In this document: piece by piece, positions 9,098 through 17,394 of the stretch
How positions within the stretch are numbered: the first letter of the stretch is position 1
Layout: every line of letters begins with the position of its first letter
Assembly: GCA_035650275.1 (NCBI GenBank)
Contig: DASRHY010000158.1
Span: 14,507-78,506 of the forward strand
DNA: 64,000 bases
Source of the DNA: DASRHY01 sp035650275
GTDB taxonomy: Bacteria; Actinomycetota; Actinomycetes; Propionibacteriales; Kribbellaceae
Reading direction: 5' to 3'
Made by a program: the position numbers and the translations under genes
Notes under the pieces: generated by a model
Seen by the model: only the letters and a program-made list of their open reading frames with translations
Told to the model about the DNA's origin: nothing
Database searches by the model: none

Positions 9098-9130
9098 GTA
9101 AGGTTACTTTCCTACCAAATGCACTGTCAA
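9098..9130 (-). promoter_or_regulatory. murQ promoter with overlapping putative RpiR/MurR operator
   Basis: On the minus strand, TTGACA (9125-9130), an 18-nt spacer and TAACCT (9101-9106) form the promoter; transcription would begin at about GTG 9093. The sequence 9098-9115 (GTAGGAAAGTAACCTTAC on the minus strand) covers the -10 box and shares the core GGAAAGTWACCT with the nagZ promoter. Both flank the rpiR gene product's likely targets, so repressor binding is inferred. Confidence 0.6.
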
Positions 9131-9139
9131 AACTGGTGA

Positions 9140-10057
9140 TCATTCACCGCTGCTCGGCTTGAGGTGGTGACCGCGCACCGCGGTGTACGTCGTCTCGAGC
9201 GCCTTGCGGGCATCGGGCAGCACCTGTTGGGCGACACCGATGAACAGGCAGTCCACGACCATCAGCTGGGCGATCCGGCTGGCCATCGCGCCGGACCGGT
9301 ACGTCGTCTCGCGGGCCGCCGTCGTGAGCAGCAGCTGGGCGGTCTGTGCGACCGGCGAGCGTGGGTAGTTGGTGATCGCGACGGTGGTCGCGCCGTGCTT
9401 GGCCGCCTCCTGCAGCGTCTCGACCACCTCGGAGGTGGTACCGGTGTGCGAGATGCCGATCGCGACATCACCCGCACCCAGCAGCGCCGCACTGGTCAGC
9501 GAGATGTGCGCGTCGCTCCAGGCGAACGACACCCGCCGGATCCGGTGCAGCTTCTGCTGCAGGTCCATCGCGACGAAGGCGCTCGCGCCATACCCGTACA
9601 GGTCGACCCGAGGGGCCGCGGCCACCGCCGCCACCACCGCCGCGAGTGCATCCGGGTCGAGCTGTTGAGCGGTCTCCTTCACCGCCCGTTCGTCGGCGTA
9701 GGCCACCTTCGCGACCACGTCGGCGAGCGAGTCGCCCGGTTCGATGTCACCGCCGACCTCGGGCTGATCGGCGGTCTGCGCCGACTGCGCCGCCAGCTGC
9801 AGCCGCAGCTGCGGGTAGCCCGGCACCCCGATCTGCTTGCAGAACCGGATCACCGTGGTCTCCGAGGTGGAGGCCAGGACCGCCAGCTCGGAGATCGTCA
9901 TCGCCGCCACCCCGGCCGGATCCGCCAGCACCGCGTTGGCCACCCGCTGCTCAGCAGGGGCCAACGCGGGCAGCACGGCACGGACCCTGACCAGCAGCGG
10001 ACCCGTCGGCCCTGAGACCCTAGCCGGCCCGGCGGACGGCGCAGATGATGCTGTCAT
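9140..10057 (-). CDS. RpiR/MurR-family transcriptional regulator
   Basis: Sugar-phosphate-responsive DNA-binding protein, 305 residues. An N-terminal HTH_6 domain (about residues 20-100; SELAVLASTSETTVIRFCKQIG is the helix-turn-helix) is followed by a SIS domain (about 140-275) with the phosphosugar-binding loops GYGAS and GISHTGTT. Its place between murQ and the amidase/NamZ/NagZ genes matches MurR of Bacillus, which senses MurNAc-6-phosphate (family knowledge), so the same effector is likely here. It starts 45 nt after the serine-hydrolase gene. TAACGT lies 6 nt before the ATG and could serve as a -10 box. Confidence 0.93.
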   Translation of the reverse strand: MTASSAPSAGPARVSGPTGPLLVRVRAVLPALAPAEQRVANAVLADPAGVAAMTISELAVLASTSETTVIRFCKQIGVPGYPQLRLQLAAQSAQTADQPEVGGDIEPGDSLADVVAKVAYADERAVKETAQQLDPDALAAVVAAVAAAPRVDLYGYGASAFVAMDLQQKLHRIRRVSFAWSDAHISLTSAALLGAGDVAIGISHTGTTSEVVETLQEAAKHGATTVAITNYPRSPVAQTAQLLLTTAARETTYRSGAMASRIAQLMVVDCLFIGVAQQVLPDARKALETTYTAVRGHHLKPSSGE

Positions 10058-10102
10058 ATCGCCACGTTACGGCGTGCTGCGTGGGTTTGGTGCTACCGAC
10101 GC

Positions 10103-11833
10103 TCACCGATTCGCAAGCCTCCACCCATTGGCAACGAAAGCACTCGGGTTTCGCTCACCGTCGAGCAGCAGCTGGTCACCGGCGATCACCTTCACGCCGT
10201 CCACGAACACCCCGCGACCGACGTACAGCGAGTCCGTCGTGTACCGCCAGCGCAGCTGTTGCGGACCGGCCGGAAGCGCCGCCGAGGCCTGCAGCCAGCG
10301 CCGGTCGCCGGACGTCGTGAACGCGCCGTCGGTCTGGGTGACCTCGTCGCGGTCCCGGACGTCGAACGGCACCTTGGTCCAGGTGGTGCCTCCGTCGGCC
10401 GACGTCTCCAGGTACAGCCAGTCTGTCTGCTCGCTGTCCACGAACAGGTCGAAGCCGACCCGGGCGCCCTCGGCGGGCACCGCGAGCGTCGTGGTCAGCG
10501 TGGAGGTGGTGGCGTCCTTGGTGCCGGTGAACCAGGCGTCCTTGCCGTGCCGCGGGTCGACCGCCAGCGACTCGGCCAGGCCCTGCGCGACGGCCCGGCG
10601 GGCCGGGTTGTTGCTGCCCCAGTTGCGGCTCGGGTGCACCCGGTTGGTGAGCAGGATCGCGAACGACCGCGAGTCGAAGTCGATCACCATCGACGTCCCG
10701 GTGTAACCGGTGTGCCCGGCGGTCCGCGGCCCCGACAGCCCCGACATGTACCAGCGCTGGTTCAGCTCGAAGCCGAGCCCGTGGTCGTTGCCCGGGAATG
10801 CCTGGTTGAAGTTGGTGATCATCAGCTCGACCGAGTCCTCGGACAGGATCCGCTGTCCCTCGTAGGTCCCGCCGTTCAGCAGCGCCTGGGCCAGCTTGGC
10901 CAGGTCGTCGGCGGTGGAGAACACCCCGGCGTGGCCGGCGACGCCGTCCAGTGACCAGGCGTTCTCGTCGTGCACCGAGCCGCGCACCATGCCGCGCGGC
11001 GGGCTGACCTGGTACTCCGTGGCGGCGATCCGGTCCAGCTTGGCCGGGTCCGGGTTGTAGCCCGTGTCCGGCATCGCAAGCGGGACCGCGATGCCGTCCG
11101 CGACCAGCTCGTCCAGCGGCTTGCCGCTGACCCGGTGCACGACCTCGCCGAGCGCGATCAGGTTCAGGTCGCTGTACAGGTAGGTGCTGCCCGGCGGGTT
11201 GCGCAGCGCGGCGGTGAGCGCCATCTGCAGCCGCGACGGTGGGTCGGGCTGCGCGCTCCACAGCGGCAGCCAGGCCGGCAGCCCGGTGGTGTGCGTGAGC
11301 GCCTGCCGGACCGTGATCGACTCCTTGCCGTTCTGCCCGAACTCCGGCACGTAGGTCGCGACCGGCGCGTCCAGATCGACTCGTCCGGCCTCGACCTGCT
11401 GCATCACCACGATCGAGGTGAACAACTTCGACACCGAGGCCATGTCGAAGATCGTGTCGGTACGCATCGCGACCTGCTGGTCCGCGGGCAGCTCGGTGCC
11501 GGCACCGTCGGCGTACTTGAGCGCCTTGCCGGTGGCGGTCCGGGTGACGATCTTGCCGTTGTGCGCGAGCAGCGTGACCGCGCCGGCGAACAGCGGCTTC
11601 GCGGTGCCGTTCGGGCGGGTCCAGCCGTCCACCGCGGTCAGCGCCGCGTCGATCGGCGCCGGGTCCAGCCCAGCCTGCTGCGGCGTCGACCAGCGCAGCT
11701 CGGTCGACCCGGGCGCGAACCCGTGGTACGGCTGGTCGTACCGGCCACCGTTGTTGCCATCGGCAACGGCTTGGGTCGTGGACATCGTCATCGCCAGGGT
11801 AGCGGCTGCGGCGACCGCACCCACCCGCCTCAT
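10103..11833 (-). CDS. secreted AmiE-like serine hydrolase (class C beta-lactamase family) with C-terminal beta-sandwich
   Basis: 576 residues with a Sec signal peptide (about 1-24). The penicillin-binding/beta-lactamase fold spans about residues 45-425. S133-V-S-K136 gives the catalytic Ser and Lys, Y220-S-D the second motif and H374-T-G the third. Synteny with Bacillus ybbE/amiE, whose product removes peptides from MurNAc, suggests an N-acetylmuramyl-L-alanine amidase rather than an antibiotic-destroying enzyme. The last 150 or so residues (WLYLETSADGGTTWTKV, then VDGVKVIAGD) look like the beta-sandwich found in immune-inhibitor-A-type proteins and are extra relative to plain AmiE. It begins within the namZ stop (ATGA). 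An ordinary D-aminopeptidase or esterase remains possible. Confidence 0.88.
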   Translation of the reverse strand: MRRVGAVAAAATLAMTMSTTQAVADGNNGGRYDQPYHGFAPGSTELRWSTPQQAGLDPAPIDAALTAVDGWTRPNGTAKPLFAGAVTLLAHNGKIVTRTATGKALKYADGAGTELPADQQVAMRTDTIFDMASVSKLFTSIVVMQQVEAGRVDLDAPVATYVPEFGQNGKESITVRQALTHTTGLPAWLPLWSAQPDPPSRLQMALTAALRNPPGSTYLYSDLNLIALGEVVHRVSGKPLDELVADGIAVPLAMPDTGYNPDPAKLDRIAATEYQVSPPRGMVRGSVHDENAWSLDGVAGHAGVFSTADDLAKLAQALLNGGTYEGQRILSEDSVELMITNFNQAFPGNDHGLGFELNQRWYMSGLSGPRTAGHTGYTGTSMVIDFDSRSFAILLTNRVHPSRNWGSNNPARRAVAQGLAESLAVDPRHGKDAWFTGTKDATTSTLTTTLAVPAEGARVGFDLFVDSEQTDWLYLETSADGGTTWTKVPFDVRDRDEVTQTDGAFTTSGDRRWLQASAALPAGPQQLRWRYTTDSLYVGRGVFVDGVKVIAGDQLLLDGERNPSAFVANGWRLANR

Positions 11834-13137
11834 CGGCTCGGCCCCTCGTAGAGCAGGTACGGCTCGCGGCGTGCGTTCCAGGCCGCCGTCTCGCCGGCCC
11901 AGGCACCGACGATCTCCTCGGCGCTCGCACCCGCCTCCAGCATCGACTGGTACCGGTCCGAGCCGCTCAGCAGGTCGATCCAGCGGCCGCCGTCACCGCG
12001 CCAGTCGAAACGCATCGCGGGGTCGGGGTCGCTGCTGTACAGCCGCCGCGCCTCGACCAGCATGTGGGCCGACGCGACGAGCGCCTCCGCCCGCGACGGG
12101 TCGGTGACGTGCACCTGCACGCCGCCACACAGCTTGTTCGCGTTCTTGCTGAACGTCGGCGTGAAGTAGGCCTCCCGGAACTCGAGCCCCGGGATGTCCT
12201 TGGTGGCCAGCGCCTCGGCCCAGTGGTAGTCGATGTACGGCGCGCCGATCAGCTCGAACGGCCTGGTCGTACCCCGTCCCTCGGACATGTTGGTGGCCTC
12301 GAACAACCCCATGCCGGGATACACCACGGCGGTGTCCGGCGTGGGCATGTTCGGGCTCGGCAACACCCAGGGCACGGTCGTCCCGTGTGCGGTCACATCG
12401 CGCCGCCAGCCCTCGGTCCGGACGATCTCCAGGTCGGTGACCCGCGGACCGCCGGTGTCGGCCGGCAGGTACTCCGCGTTGAACATCAGCGCCAGCTCGC
12501 CGACCGTCATGCCGTGCTGCAGCAGGATCTCCTCCTTGCCGACGCCGGAGGTGAAGCCGGGCTGCATCATCGGCCCGCGGGCGTAGCCGCCGATCGGGTT
12601 CGGCCGGTCCAGTACGACGAACCGGGCGCCGGTCATCGCCGCGGCGTGCATCGCGCGGTACATCGTCCAGATGTAGGTGTAGAACCGCGCGCCCACGTCC
12701 TGGATGTCGAAGACCACGGTCTCCACACCGGATTGGCGGTAGAACCCCTCCAGCTTCGGGGCCTCCGCGCCGAACGCGTCGTACACCATGATCCCGGTCC
12801 GCGGGTCGATGTGGTTGCCCTCGGAGTCGCCGGCCTGGGCGGTGCCGCGGAACCCGTGCTCGGGCCCGAACACGGCGACCACGTCGACCGCGCCGGAGGC
12901 GTGCATGGTGTCGACGATGTGGGTCCGGTCGTCCAGGATGCCGGTCGGGTTCGAGACGACGCCGACCTTCTGCCCGGCCAGCGCGGCCCAGCCGCTGTCG
13001 GCCAGCACCTGTGCGCCGGTGCTCACCGGGCGCTGCGGCGGGCGTACATCGGCGTGCGCCGGGGTGGTCGCCCCCAGCAGCGGGGCGGCGGACAGTGCGC
13101 CCGCTCCGGCGAGGAAGTTTCTGCGGCGAACGGTCAT
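11830..13137 (-). CDS. namZ: exo-beta-N-acetylmuramidase NamZ (DUF1343), Tat-exported
   Basis: Predicted to release MurNAc from non-reducing ends of disaccharide or glycan fragments, the activity shown for Bacillus NamZ/YbbC. 435 residues. The N-terminus RRRNFLAGAGALSAAP with an AHA cleavage site near residue 28 is a twin-arginine signal. DUF1343 signatures visible are VGVVSNPTG, FGPEHGFRG, FDIQDVGARFYTY, DRPNPIGG, PSPNMPT and EGRGTTRPFE. ATG 13137 overlaps the upstream stop in ATGA; the frame extending to 13362 is excluded because it runs into the previous gene and precedes the signal peptide. The stop overlaps the amidase start (ATGA). Coupled expression with NagZ and AmiE-like enzyme is expected. 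Confidence 0.95.
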   Translation of the reverse strand: MTVRRRNFLAGAGALSAAPLLGATTPAHADVRPPQRPVSTGAQVLADSGWAALAGQKVGVVSNPTGILDDRTHIVDTMHASGAVDVVAVFGPEHGFRGTAQAGDSEGNHIDPRTGIMVYDAFGAEAPKLEGFYRQSGVETVVFDIQDVGARFYTYIWTMYRAMHAAAMTGARFVVLDRPNPIGGYARGPMMQPGFTSGVGKEEILLQHGMTVGELALMFNAEYLPADTGGPRVTDLEIVRTEGWRRDVTAHGTTVPWVLPSPNMPTPDTAVVYPGMGLFEATNMSEGRGTTRPFELIGAPYIDYHWAEALATKDIPGLEFREAYFTPTFSKNANKLCGGVQVHVTDPSRAEALVASAHMLVEARRLYSSDPDPAMRFDWRGDGGRWIDLLSGSDRYQSMLEAGASAEEIVGAWAGETAAWNARREPYLLYEGPSR

Positions 13138-14024
13138 GGGATGTTCCTCCATCCACGGTTCAGCGACAGGTCGGCCACCACGGGCCGGTGGTCGCTGGCG
13201 GCGAGCAGGGTCGGGTCGTCCGGGACGTGCGCGCGGAGCACCTCGACGCCACGCGAGACGGTGACGTAGTCGATCCGCTTGGTCGGGTTGACGGTCGGGT
13301 AGGTCAGCGGCTGTCCGGAGGTGTCCGGCGCGGCGGCCCAGGCATCGGTCACCACGGGCCACAGCCGGGCCAGCTCGGGGGCGTCCGGCGGCGCGTTGAA
13401 GTCGCCCATCAGGATCTGGTTCGCGCCCGGACGGTCGGCGGCGAGGATGTCGAGCGTCTCGTCCACCTCGATCCGCCGCAGCTCCGGGTCGGCCCGGTAG
13501 TCCAGGTGGGTGACGTACACGTGCGTCCAGGCACCCTCTGCCTCGACCACGGCCTCGAGGAAGCCGGGCATCGGTGTCGGCACCGGGTTCGGGTCCTGGG
13601 TCGACAGCCGGGTCAGGTCATGGTTCTGCACCGACAGGATCGGGTACCGCGACAGCAGCGCGAGGCCGTACTGCCGGCGCGGCTCACCCGGGTTGAGCGG
13701 GTCGAAGTCGTAGATCGGCGCGAACGCCGCCCGCATCCCGAGCCGCTGCGCCAGCTCGGTGACCAGGTCCCGCCACTCGCTGCGCGCGCTCCAGTGCACG
13801 TCGACCTCCTGCAGGCCGATCACATCCGCGTCGAACGACCGCAGGGTGCGGGTGGTGCGATCCAGGTCGAACACGTTGTCATGCCCGGCGCCCGCATGGA
13901 TGTTGTACGTCGCGACGCGCAACCGGACGTCGGGCGACTCGTTGCCTTTGGCAACCGGTGCGGCGACGGCGAGCAACAGCAGTGCTGCCAGGACGGCCGC
14001 GAGCTTCCTCACCATGCCAGTCAC
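13134..14024 (-). CDS. secreted endonuclease/exonuclease/phosphatase-family protein
   Basis: 296 residues with a Sec signal peptide (hydrophobic core about residues 8-25). The EEP (DNase I-like) fold is shown by ATYNIHAG, IGLQEVDVHW (metal-binding Glu), THLDYR, MGDFNAPP (catalytic Asp/Asn) and the C-terminal SDHRPV (catalytic Asp/His). Family members hydrolyse phosphodiesters in DNA, phospholipids or phosphoinositides; the substrate here is unknown. GTG 14024 overlaps the nagZ stop (GTGA), and an ATG at 14015 is the alternative start. It is locked by 4-bp overlaps between nagZ and namZ, so a role in wall-polymer breakdown is plausible but unproven. Confidence 0.9.
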   Translation of the reverse strand: MTGMVRKLAAVLAALLLLAVAAPVAKGNESPDVRLRVATYNIHAGAGHDNVFDLDRTTRTLRSFDADVIGLQEVDVHWSARSEWRDLVTELAQRLGMRAAFAPIYDFDPLNPGEPRRQYGLALLSRYPILSVQNHDLTRLSTQDPNPVPTPMPGFLEAVVEAEGAWTHVYVTHLDYRADPELRRIEVDETLDILAADRPGANQILMGDFNAPPDAPELARLWPVVTDAWAAAPDTSGQPLTYPTVNPTKRIDYVTVSRGVEVLRAHVPDDPTLLAASDHRPVVADLSLNRGWRNIP

Positions 14025-15832
14025 CAGGTCAGTCCATGCCCGAACGGGTACAGCGCCGTGCTCGGGTCGCCCGCCACCGGGATGTCCACGGGCAGCTTGC
14101 CCTGCGGGCTGGTCTCGCCGTACAGCACCTTCGCCAGTGACTCGATCGCGACACCGGTGAAGGAGTACGTCGCGAGGTACGTGGGGGCGGCATCGAAGTA
14201 GGCGATGTCATACGGGTCCCGCACCGCGACCACGACAACCGGTTTGCCGGTGGCGAGCAGGTCCTTGACCAGCTTCTGCTGCTTGGCCAGCTTGTCGGTC
14301 ACCGTGGTGTCCCAGGCCTTCATGGTCAGCACCACGGTCAGGTCGTTGGCTTGCGACTTCGCGACCGCGTCGGCGATCGCCGCGTCGGTCGGTGCGGCAC
14401 CGGTCTCCCGGACCGTGGTCGTCGCGCCGCGGGCGGCCAGCCGTCCTGCGAGCGTCTGGGTGGTGGTGACGCCCCAGCCGGTCACCAGGACCGAGCGCGG
14501 GTCCTTGCTCAGCGGCAGTATGTCGGCGTCGTTCTTGACCAGCGTGGTGGTCTTGTCGGTGATCCTCTGGGCGGTGGCCAGACTGGCCGGCGTACCGACG
14601 ATGCTCATCACCTTGCTGGTGTCCACGAACGGCTTGGTGATCACGCCACGGGTGACCTTGAGCAGCAGCAGCCGGGCCACGCTCTCGTTGATCCGCTGCT
14701 CGCTGATCCGGCCCGACCGGACCGCGTCGAGCACGGCGTTGAACTGAAGGTCCGGCGCCGGCGGCAGCAGGACCTGGTCGGCGCCGGCCTCGATCGCCCG
14801 CACGACCGCCTCGGCGTCGCCGTACTTCGCCCGGACGCCGGCCATCTCGAGCGCGTCGGTGACCACAACGCCCTTGAACCCGAGCTGCTCGCGCAGCACA
14901 CCGGTCAGGATCGGCTTGCTCAGCGTCGCCGGGTCCTCCGACGGGTCGAGCGCCGGGACCACGATGTGCGCGGTCATGATCGTGTCGATGCCGGCCGCGA
15001 TGGCGGCCTTGAACGGTGGCGCGTCGATCGCGTCCCACTGCTCCTTGGTGTGGTTGATGGTCGGGATCGCGAAGTGGCTGTCGTCCTTGGTGTCACCGTG
15101 TCCCGGGAAGTGCTTCGCGGTGGCGATCGCGTCGGCGTCCTTCTCGATGCCGAGCGTCATGGCCGCGGTCAGGTCGGACGCCAGCTTCGGGTCACTGGAG
15201 AACGACCGGACGCCGATCACCGGGTTCAGCGGGTTCACGTTCACGTCCGCCACCGGGGCGTAGTCCTGGTGGATGCCCATCGCCCGCAGCTCACGCCCGG
15301 TGACGGCCCCGACGGTGCGCGCGTCCTCCACGCTGCGAGAGGCGCCCTGGGCCATGTTGCCGCCGAACTGGGTGGCCGGCGGCCCGACCCGGACCACCAC
15401 ACCCTGCTCCTGATCGGTGGCGATCAGCAGCGGCACGTGCACCCCGGTGCCGATCGCGGCCCGCTGCAGGTCGTTCGAGTACGTCGCGAGCTGGACCGGG
15501 TCGGTCACGTTGCCGCGGGCGGAGAAGTAGATCCAGCCGCCCGGGTTGTACTTCCGGACCACCTCGGCGGGCGTGGCCACGCCGTACAGCGCGGTGTTGC
15601 GCGCATCCGGCGCGTCGGCCTTCGGGCCGTACGCGAAGAGGACGAACATCTGCCCGACCTTCTCCTCCAGCGACATGCCCTGCATGGCCGTCGCGACGCG
15701 GCTGCCCGGACTTTCGGCGGCGGGGGTGTCGGGCGGCGGAGCGCTGGTGGCTGCGCTCGGCACGACGGTGGCCGCGGCCAGGGCGGTCGTCGTCGCGAGC
15801 GCTGCGAGTGCGAAGCGGCGGATGGCGGACAT
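14021..15832 (-). CDS. nagZ: secreted beta-N-acetylglucosaminidase, glycoside hydrolase family 3
   Basis: Removes terminal GlcNAc from muropeptides or glycan ends. 603 residues with a Sec signal peptide (about 1-30). The N-terminal GH3 barrel carries KHFPGHGDT (240-248), the Asp251/His253 acid-base dyad typical of NagZ, and nucleophile D326 in VVTDALEMAG. A C-terminal alpha/beta domain (about 410-600) is present, as in Bacillus NagZ/YbbD, where it helps form the active site. It is first in the overlapping set nagZ-EEP-namZ-amidase. A promoter with a putative RpiR site lies upstream, and GAAGGGA precedes the ATG. Confidence 0.95.
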   Translation of the reverse strand: MSAIRRFALAALATTTALAAATVVPSAATSAPPPDTPAAESPGSRVATAMQGMSLEEKVGQMFVLFAYGPKADAPDARNTALYGVATPAEVVRKYNPGGWIYFSARGNVTDPVQLATYSNDLQRAAIGTGVHVPLLIATDQEQGVVVRVGPPATQFGGNMAQGASRSVEDARTVGAVTGRELRAMGIHQDYAPVADVNVNPLNPVIGVRSFSSDPKLASDLTAAMTLGIEKDADAIATAKHFPGHGDTKDDSHFAIPTINHTKEQWDAIDAPPFKAAIAAGIDTIMTAHIVVPALDPSEDPATLSKPILTGVLREQLGFKGVVVTDALEMAGVRAKYGDAEAVVRAIEAGADQVLLPPAPDLQFNAVLDAVRSGRISEQRINESVARLLLLKVTRGVITKPFVDTSKVMSIVGTPASLATAQRITDKTTTLVKNDADILPLSKDPRSVLVTGWGVTTTQTLAGRLAARGATTTVRETGAAPTDAAIADAVAKSQANDLTVVLTMKAWDTTVTDKLAKQQKLVKDLLATGKPVVVVAVRDPYDIAYFDAAPTYLATYSFTGVAIESLAKVLYGETSPQGKLPVDIPVAGDPSTALYPFGHGLTW

Positions 15833-15875
15833 GACCGTCCCTTCGGGAAGAGAATTACGATACTTGCCCCCGCTC

Positions 15876-15909
15876 GGGAAAGTTACCTACGAATCTCGGG
15901 CGCGGTCAA
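15876..15909 (-). promoter_or_regulatory. nagZ operon promoter with overlapping putative RpiR/MurR operator
   Basis: On the minus strand, TTGACC (15904-15909), an 18-nt spacer and TAACTT (15880-15885) form the promoter. The plus-strand sequence 15876-15890 (GGGAAAGTTACCTAC) covers the -10 box and shares GGAAAGTWACCT with the murQ promoter. A leader of about 45 nt ending in GAAGGGA leads to the nagZ ATG. Confidence 0.6.
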
Positions 15910-15987
15910 GGCCAAACATGTCCTCCGCATCGTCCGTCCTATACCCATGTCTCGCAACGCATGCGGCGCGTCGCAGCGTGCGACGGC

Positions 15988-16024
15988 CCGGATCGTCCGG
16001 ATTGTCGTCCGGATCGTCCGGATT
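15988..16024. repeat. tandem 16-bp direct repeat at the glmM 3' end
   Basis: CCGGATCGTCCGGATT occurs at 15988-16003 and again at 16009-16024, a period of 21 bp; the second copy overlaps the glmM stop codon. Each copy is internally near-symmetric, so weak hairpins are possible. It may help end glmM transcription. The remaining 150 bp up to nagZ hold only the nagZ promoter. Confidence 0.7.
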
Positions 16025-17381
16025 ACAGTGCGAGGGACTCCGCGACGACGGCGGCGAGCTCATCGGCGATGTCCTGCGCGGCCTCGCCGGACTCGGCCTC
16101 GACCATCACTCGGACGAGCGGCTCGGTGCCGGACGGCCGCAGCAGTACCCGGCCGCTGTCGCCGAGCGTGCTCGTCGCGGCGGACACCGCCGCCTGCACG
16201 GCAGGGTCGGAGTCGGCCCGGGACTTGTCCACGTTCTTCACGTTGACCAGCACCTGCGGCAGCCGCGTCATCACCCCGGCCAGGTCGGCCAGCGCCTTGC
16301 CGGTCTGGGCCAGCCGGGCCAGCAGCATCAGCGCGGTCAGTGTGCCGTCGCCGGTGGTGGCGTGGTCGGAGAGCACCACGTGCCCGGACTGCTCACCACC
16401 GAGCGTGTAGCCGCCGGCCTTCATCGCCTCCAGCACGTACCGGTCGCCGACCTTGGTCTGCTCGACCGCGATCCGCTCCCGGACCATCGCCTGGACGAAG
16501 CCGAGGTTGCTCATCACGGTCGCTACCACGGTGTCACGGACCAGCCGGTCGGCGTCTCGCATCGCCAGCGCCAGGATGGCCAGGATCTGGTCGCCGTCCA
16601 CCAGCTCACCGCCGGCGTCGACCGCCAGGCAGCGGTCCGCGTCGCCGTCCAGCGCGATGCCGACATCCGCGCCATGCCCTATCACCGCGCGCTGCAGGCC
16701 GTCCATGTGGGTGGAGCCGCATTCGTCATTGATGTTCAGCCCGTCCGGTTCGGCCGCGTGCGTGATCACGGTGGCGCCGAGCCGGCGCAGCGCCTCTGGC
16801 GCGGTATTCGAGGCGGCGCCGTTCGCGCAGTCGACCACGACGGTCAGCCCGTCGAACCGGTTCGGTGCGGACCTGACCAGGTGGCTGACGTAGGTCTCGA
16901 AGCCAGTGATGTCCCCCCGACCGTCCTCCGTGATCCGGCCGACGCCGTGCCCGGTGGGGCGCTGCCAGCCCTCGCCCATCCGGGACTCGATCGCGTCCTC
17001 GATCGCGTCGTCGAGCTTGACGCCTCCGCGGGCGAAGAACTTGATCCCGTTGTCGGGCATCGGGTTGTGGCTGGCGGACAGCATCACGCCCAGATCGGCG
17101 CCGGTGGCGGCGGTCAGATGAGCGACCGCCGGGGTCGGCAGCACACCGAGCCGGGTGACGTCGACGCCGGCGCTGGCCAGCCCGGCCACCACCGCCGCTT
17201 CCAGGAACTCGCCACTGGCCCGCGGGTCCCGGCCCACGACAGCGCGCGGCCGGTGCCCCTCGAAGGCACCGGCCTCGCCGAGAACATGTGCTGCCGCGAC
17301 CGACAGGTCGAGTGCCAGCTCCGCGGTCAGCTCCCCGTTCGCCAGACCACGAACGCCGTCCGTGCCGAACAAGCGCGGCAT
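16023..17381 (-). CDS. glmM: phosphoglucosamine mutase
   Basis: Interconverts glucosamine-6-phosphate and glucosamine-1-phosphate for UDP-GlcNAc synthesis; cytoplasmic, 452 residues, full length. The phosphoserine loop is LSASHNPM (S104), the metal-binding loop DGDADR, the sugar-binding loop GEQSGH, and the phosphate-binding loop RPSGTEPLVRVM. It follows rpsI by 13 nt and is probably in the rplM-rpsI-glmM operon, a standard actinobacterial arrangement. It works directly after GlmS, which lies 9 kb further along the same strand. Confidence 0.98.
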   Translation of the reverse strand: MPRLFGTDGVRGLANGELTAELALDLSVAAAHVLGEAGAFEGHRPRAVVGRDPRASGEFLEAAVVAGLASAGVDVTRLGVLPTPAVAHLTAATGADLGVMLSASHNPMPDNGIKFFARGGVKLDDAIEDAIESRMGEGWQRPTGHGVGRITEDGRGDITGFETYVSHLVRSAPNRFDGLTVVVDCANGAASNTAPEALRRLGATVITHAAEPDGLNINDECGSTHMDGLQRAVIGHGADVGIALDGDADRCLAVDAGGELVDGDQILAILALAMRDADRLVRDTVVATVMSNLGFVQAMVRERIAVEQTKVGDRYVLEAMKAGGYTLGGEQSGHVVLSDHATTGDGTLTALMLLARLAQTGKALADLAGVMTRLPQVLVNVKNVDKSRADSDPAVQAAVSAATSTLGDSGRVLLRPSGTEPLVRVMVEAESGEAAQDIADELAAVVAESLAL

Positions 17382-17394
17382 CCGCGGCGCCCGA

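Noticed and set aside
10103..11833. Antibiotic-resistance beta-lactamase
   Set aside because: The fold is shared, but the recycling-operon context and AmiE synteny favour a wall amidase; no resistance claim is supported.
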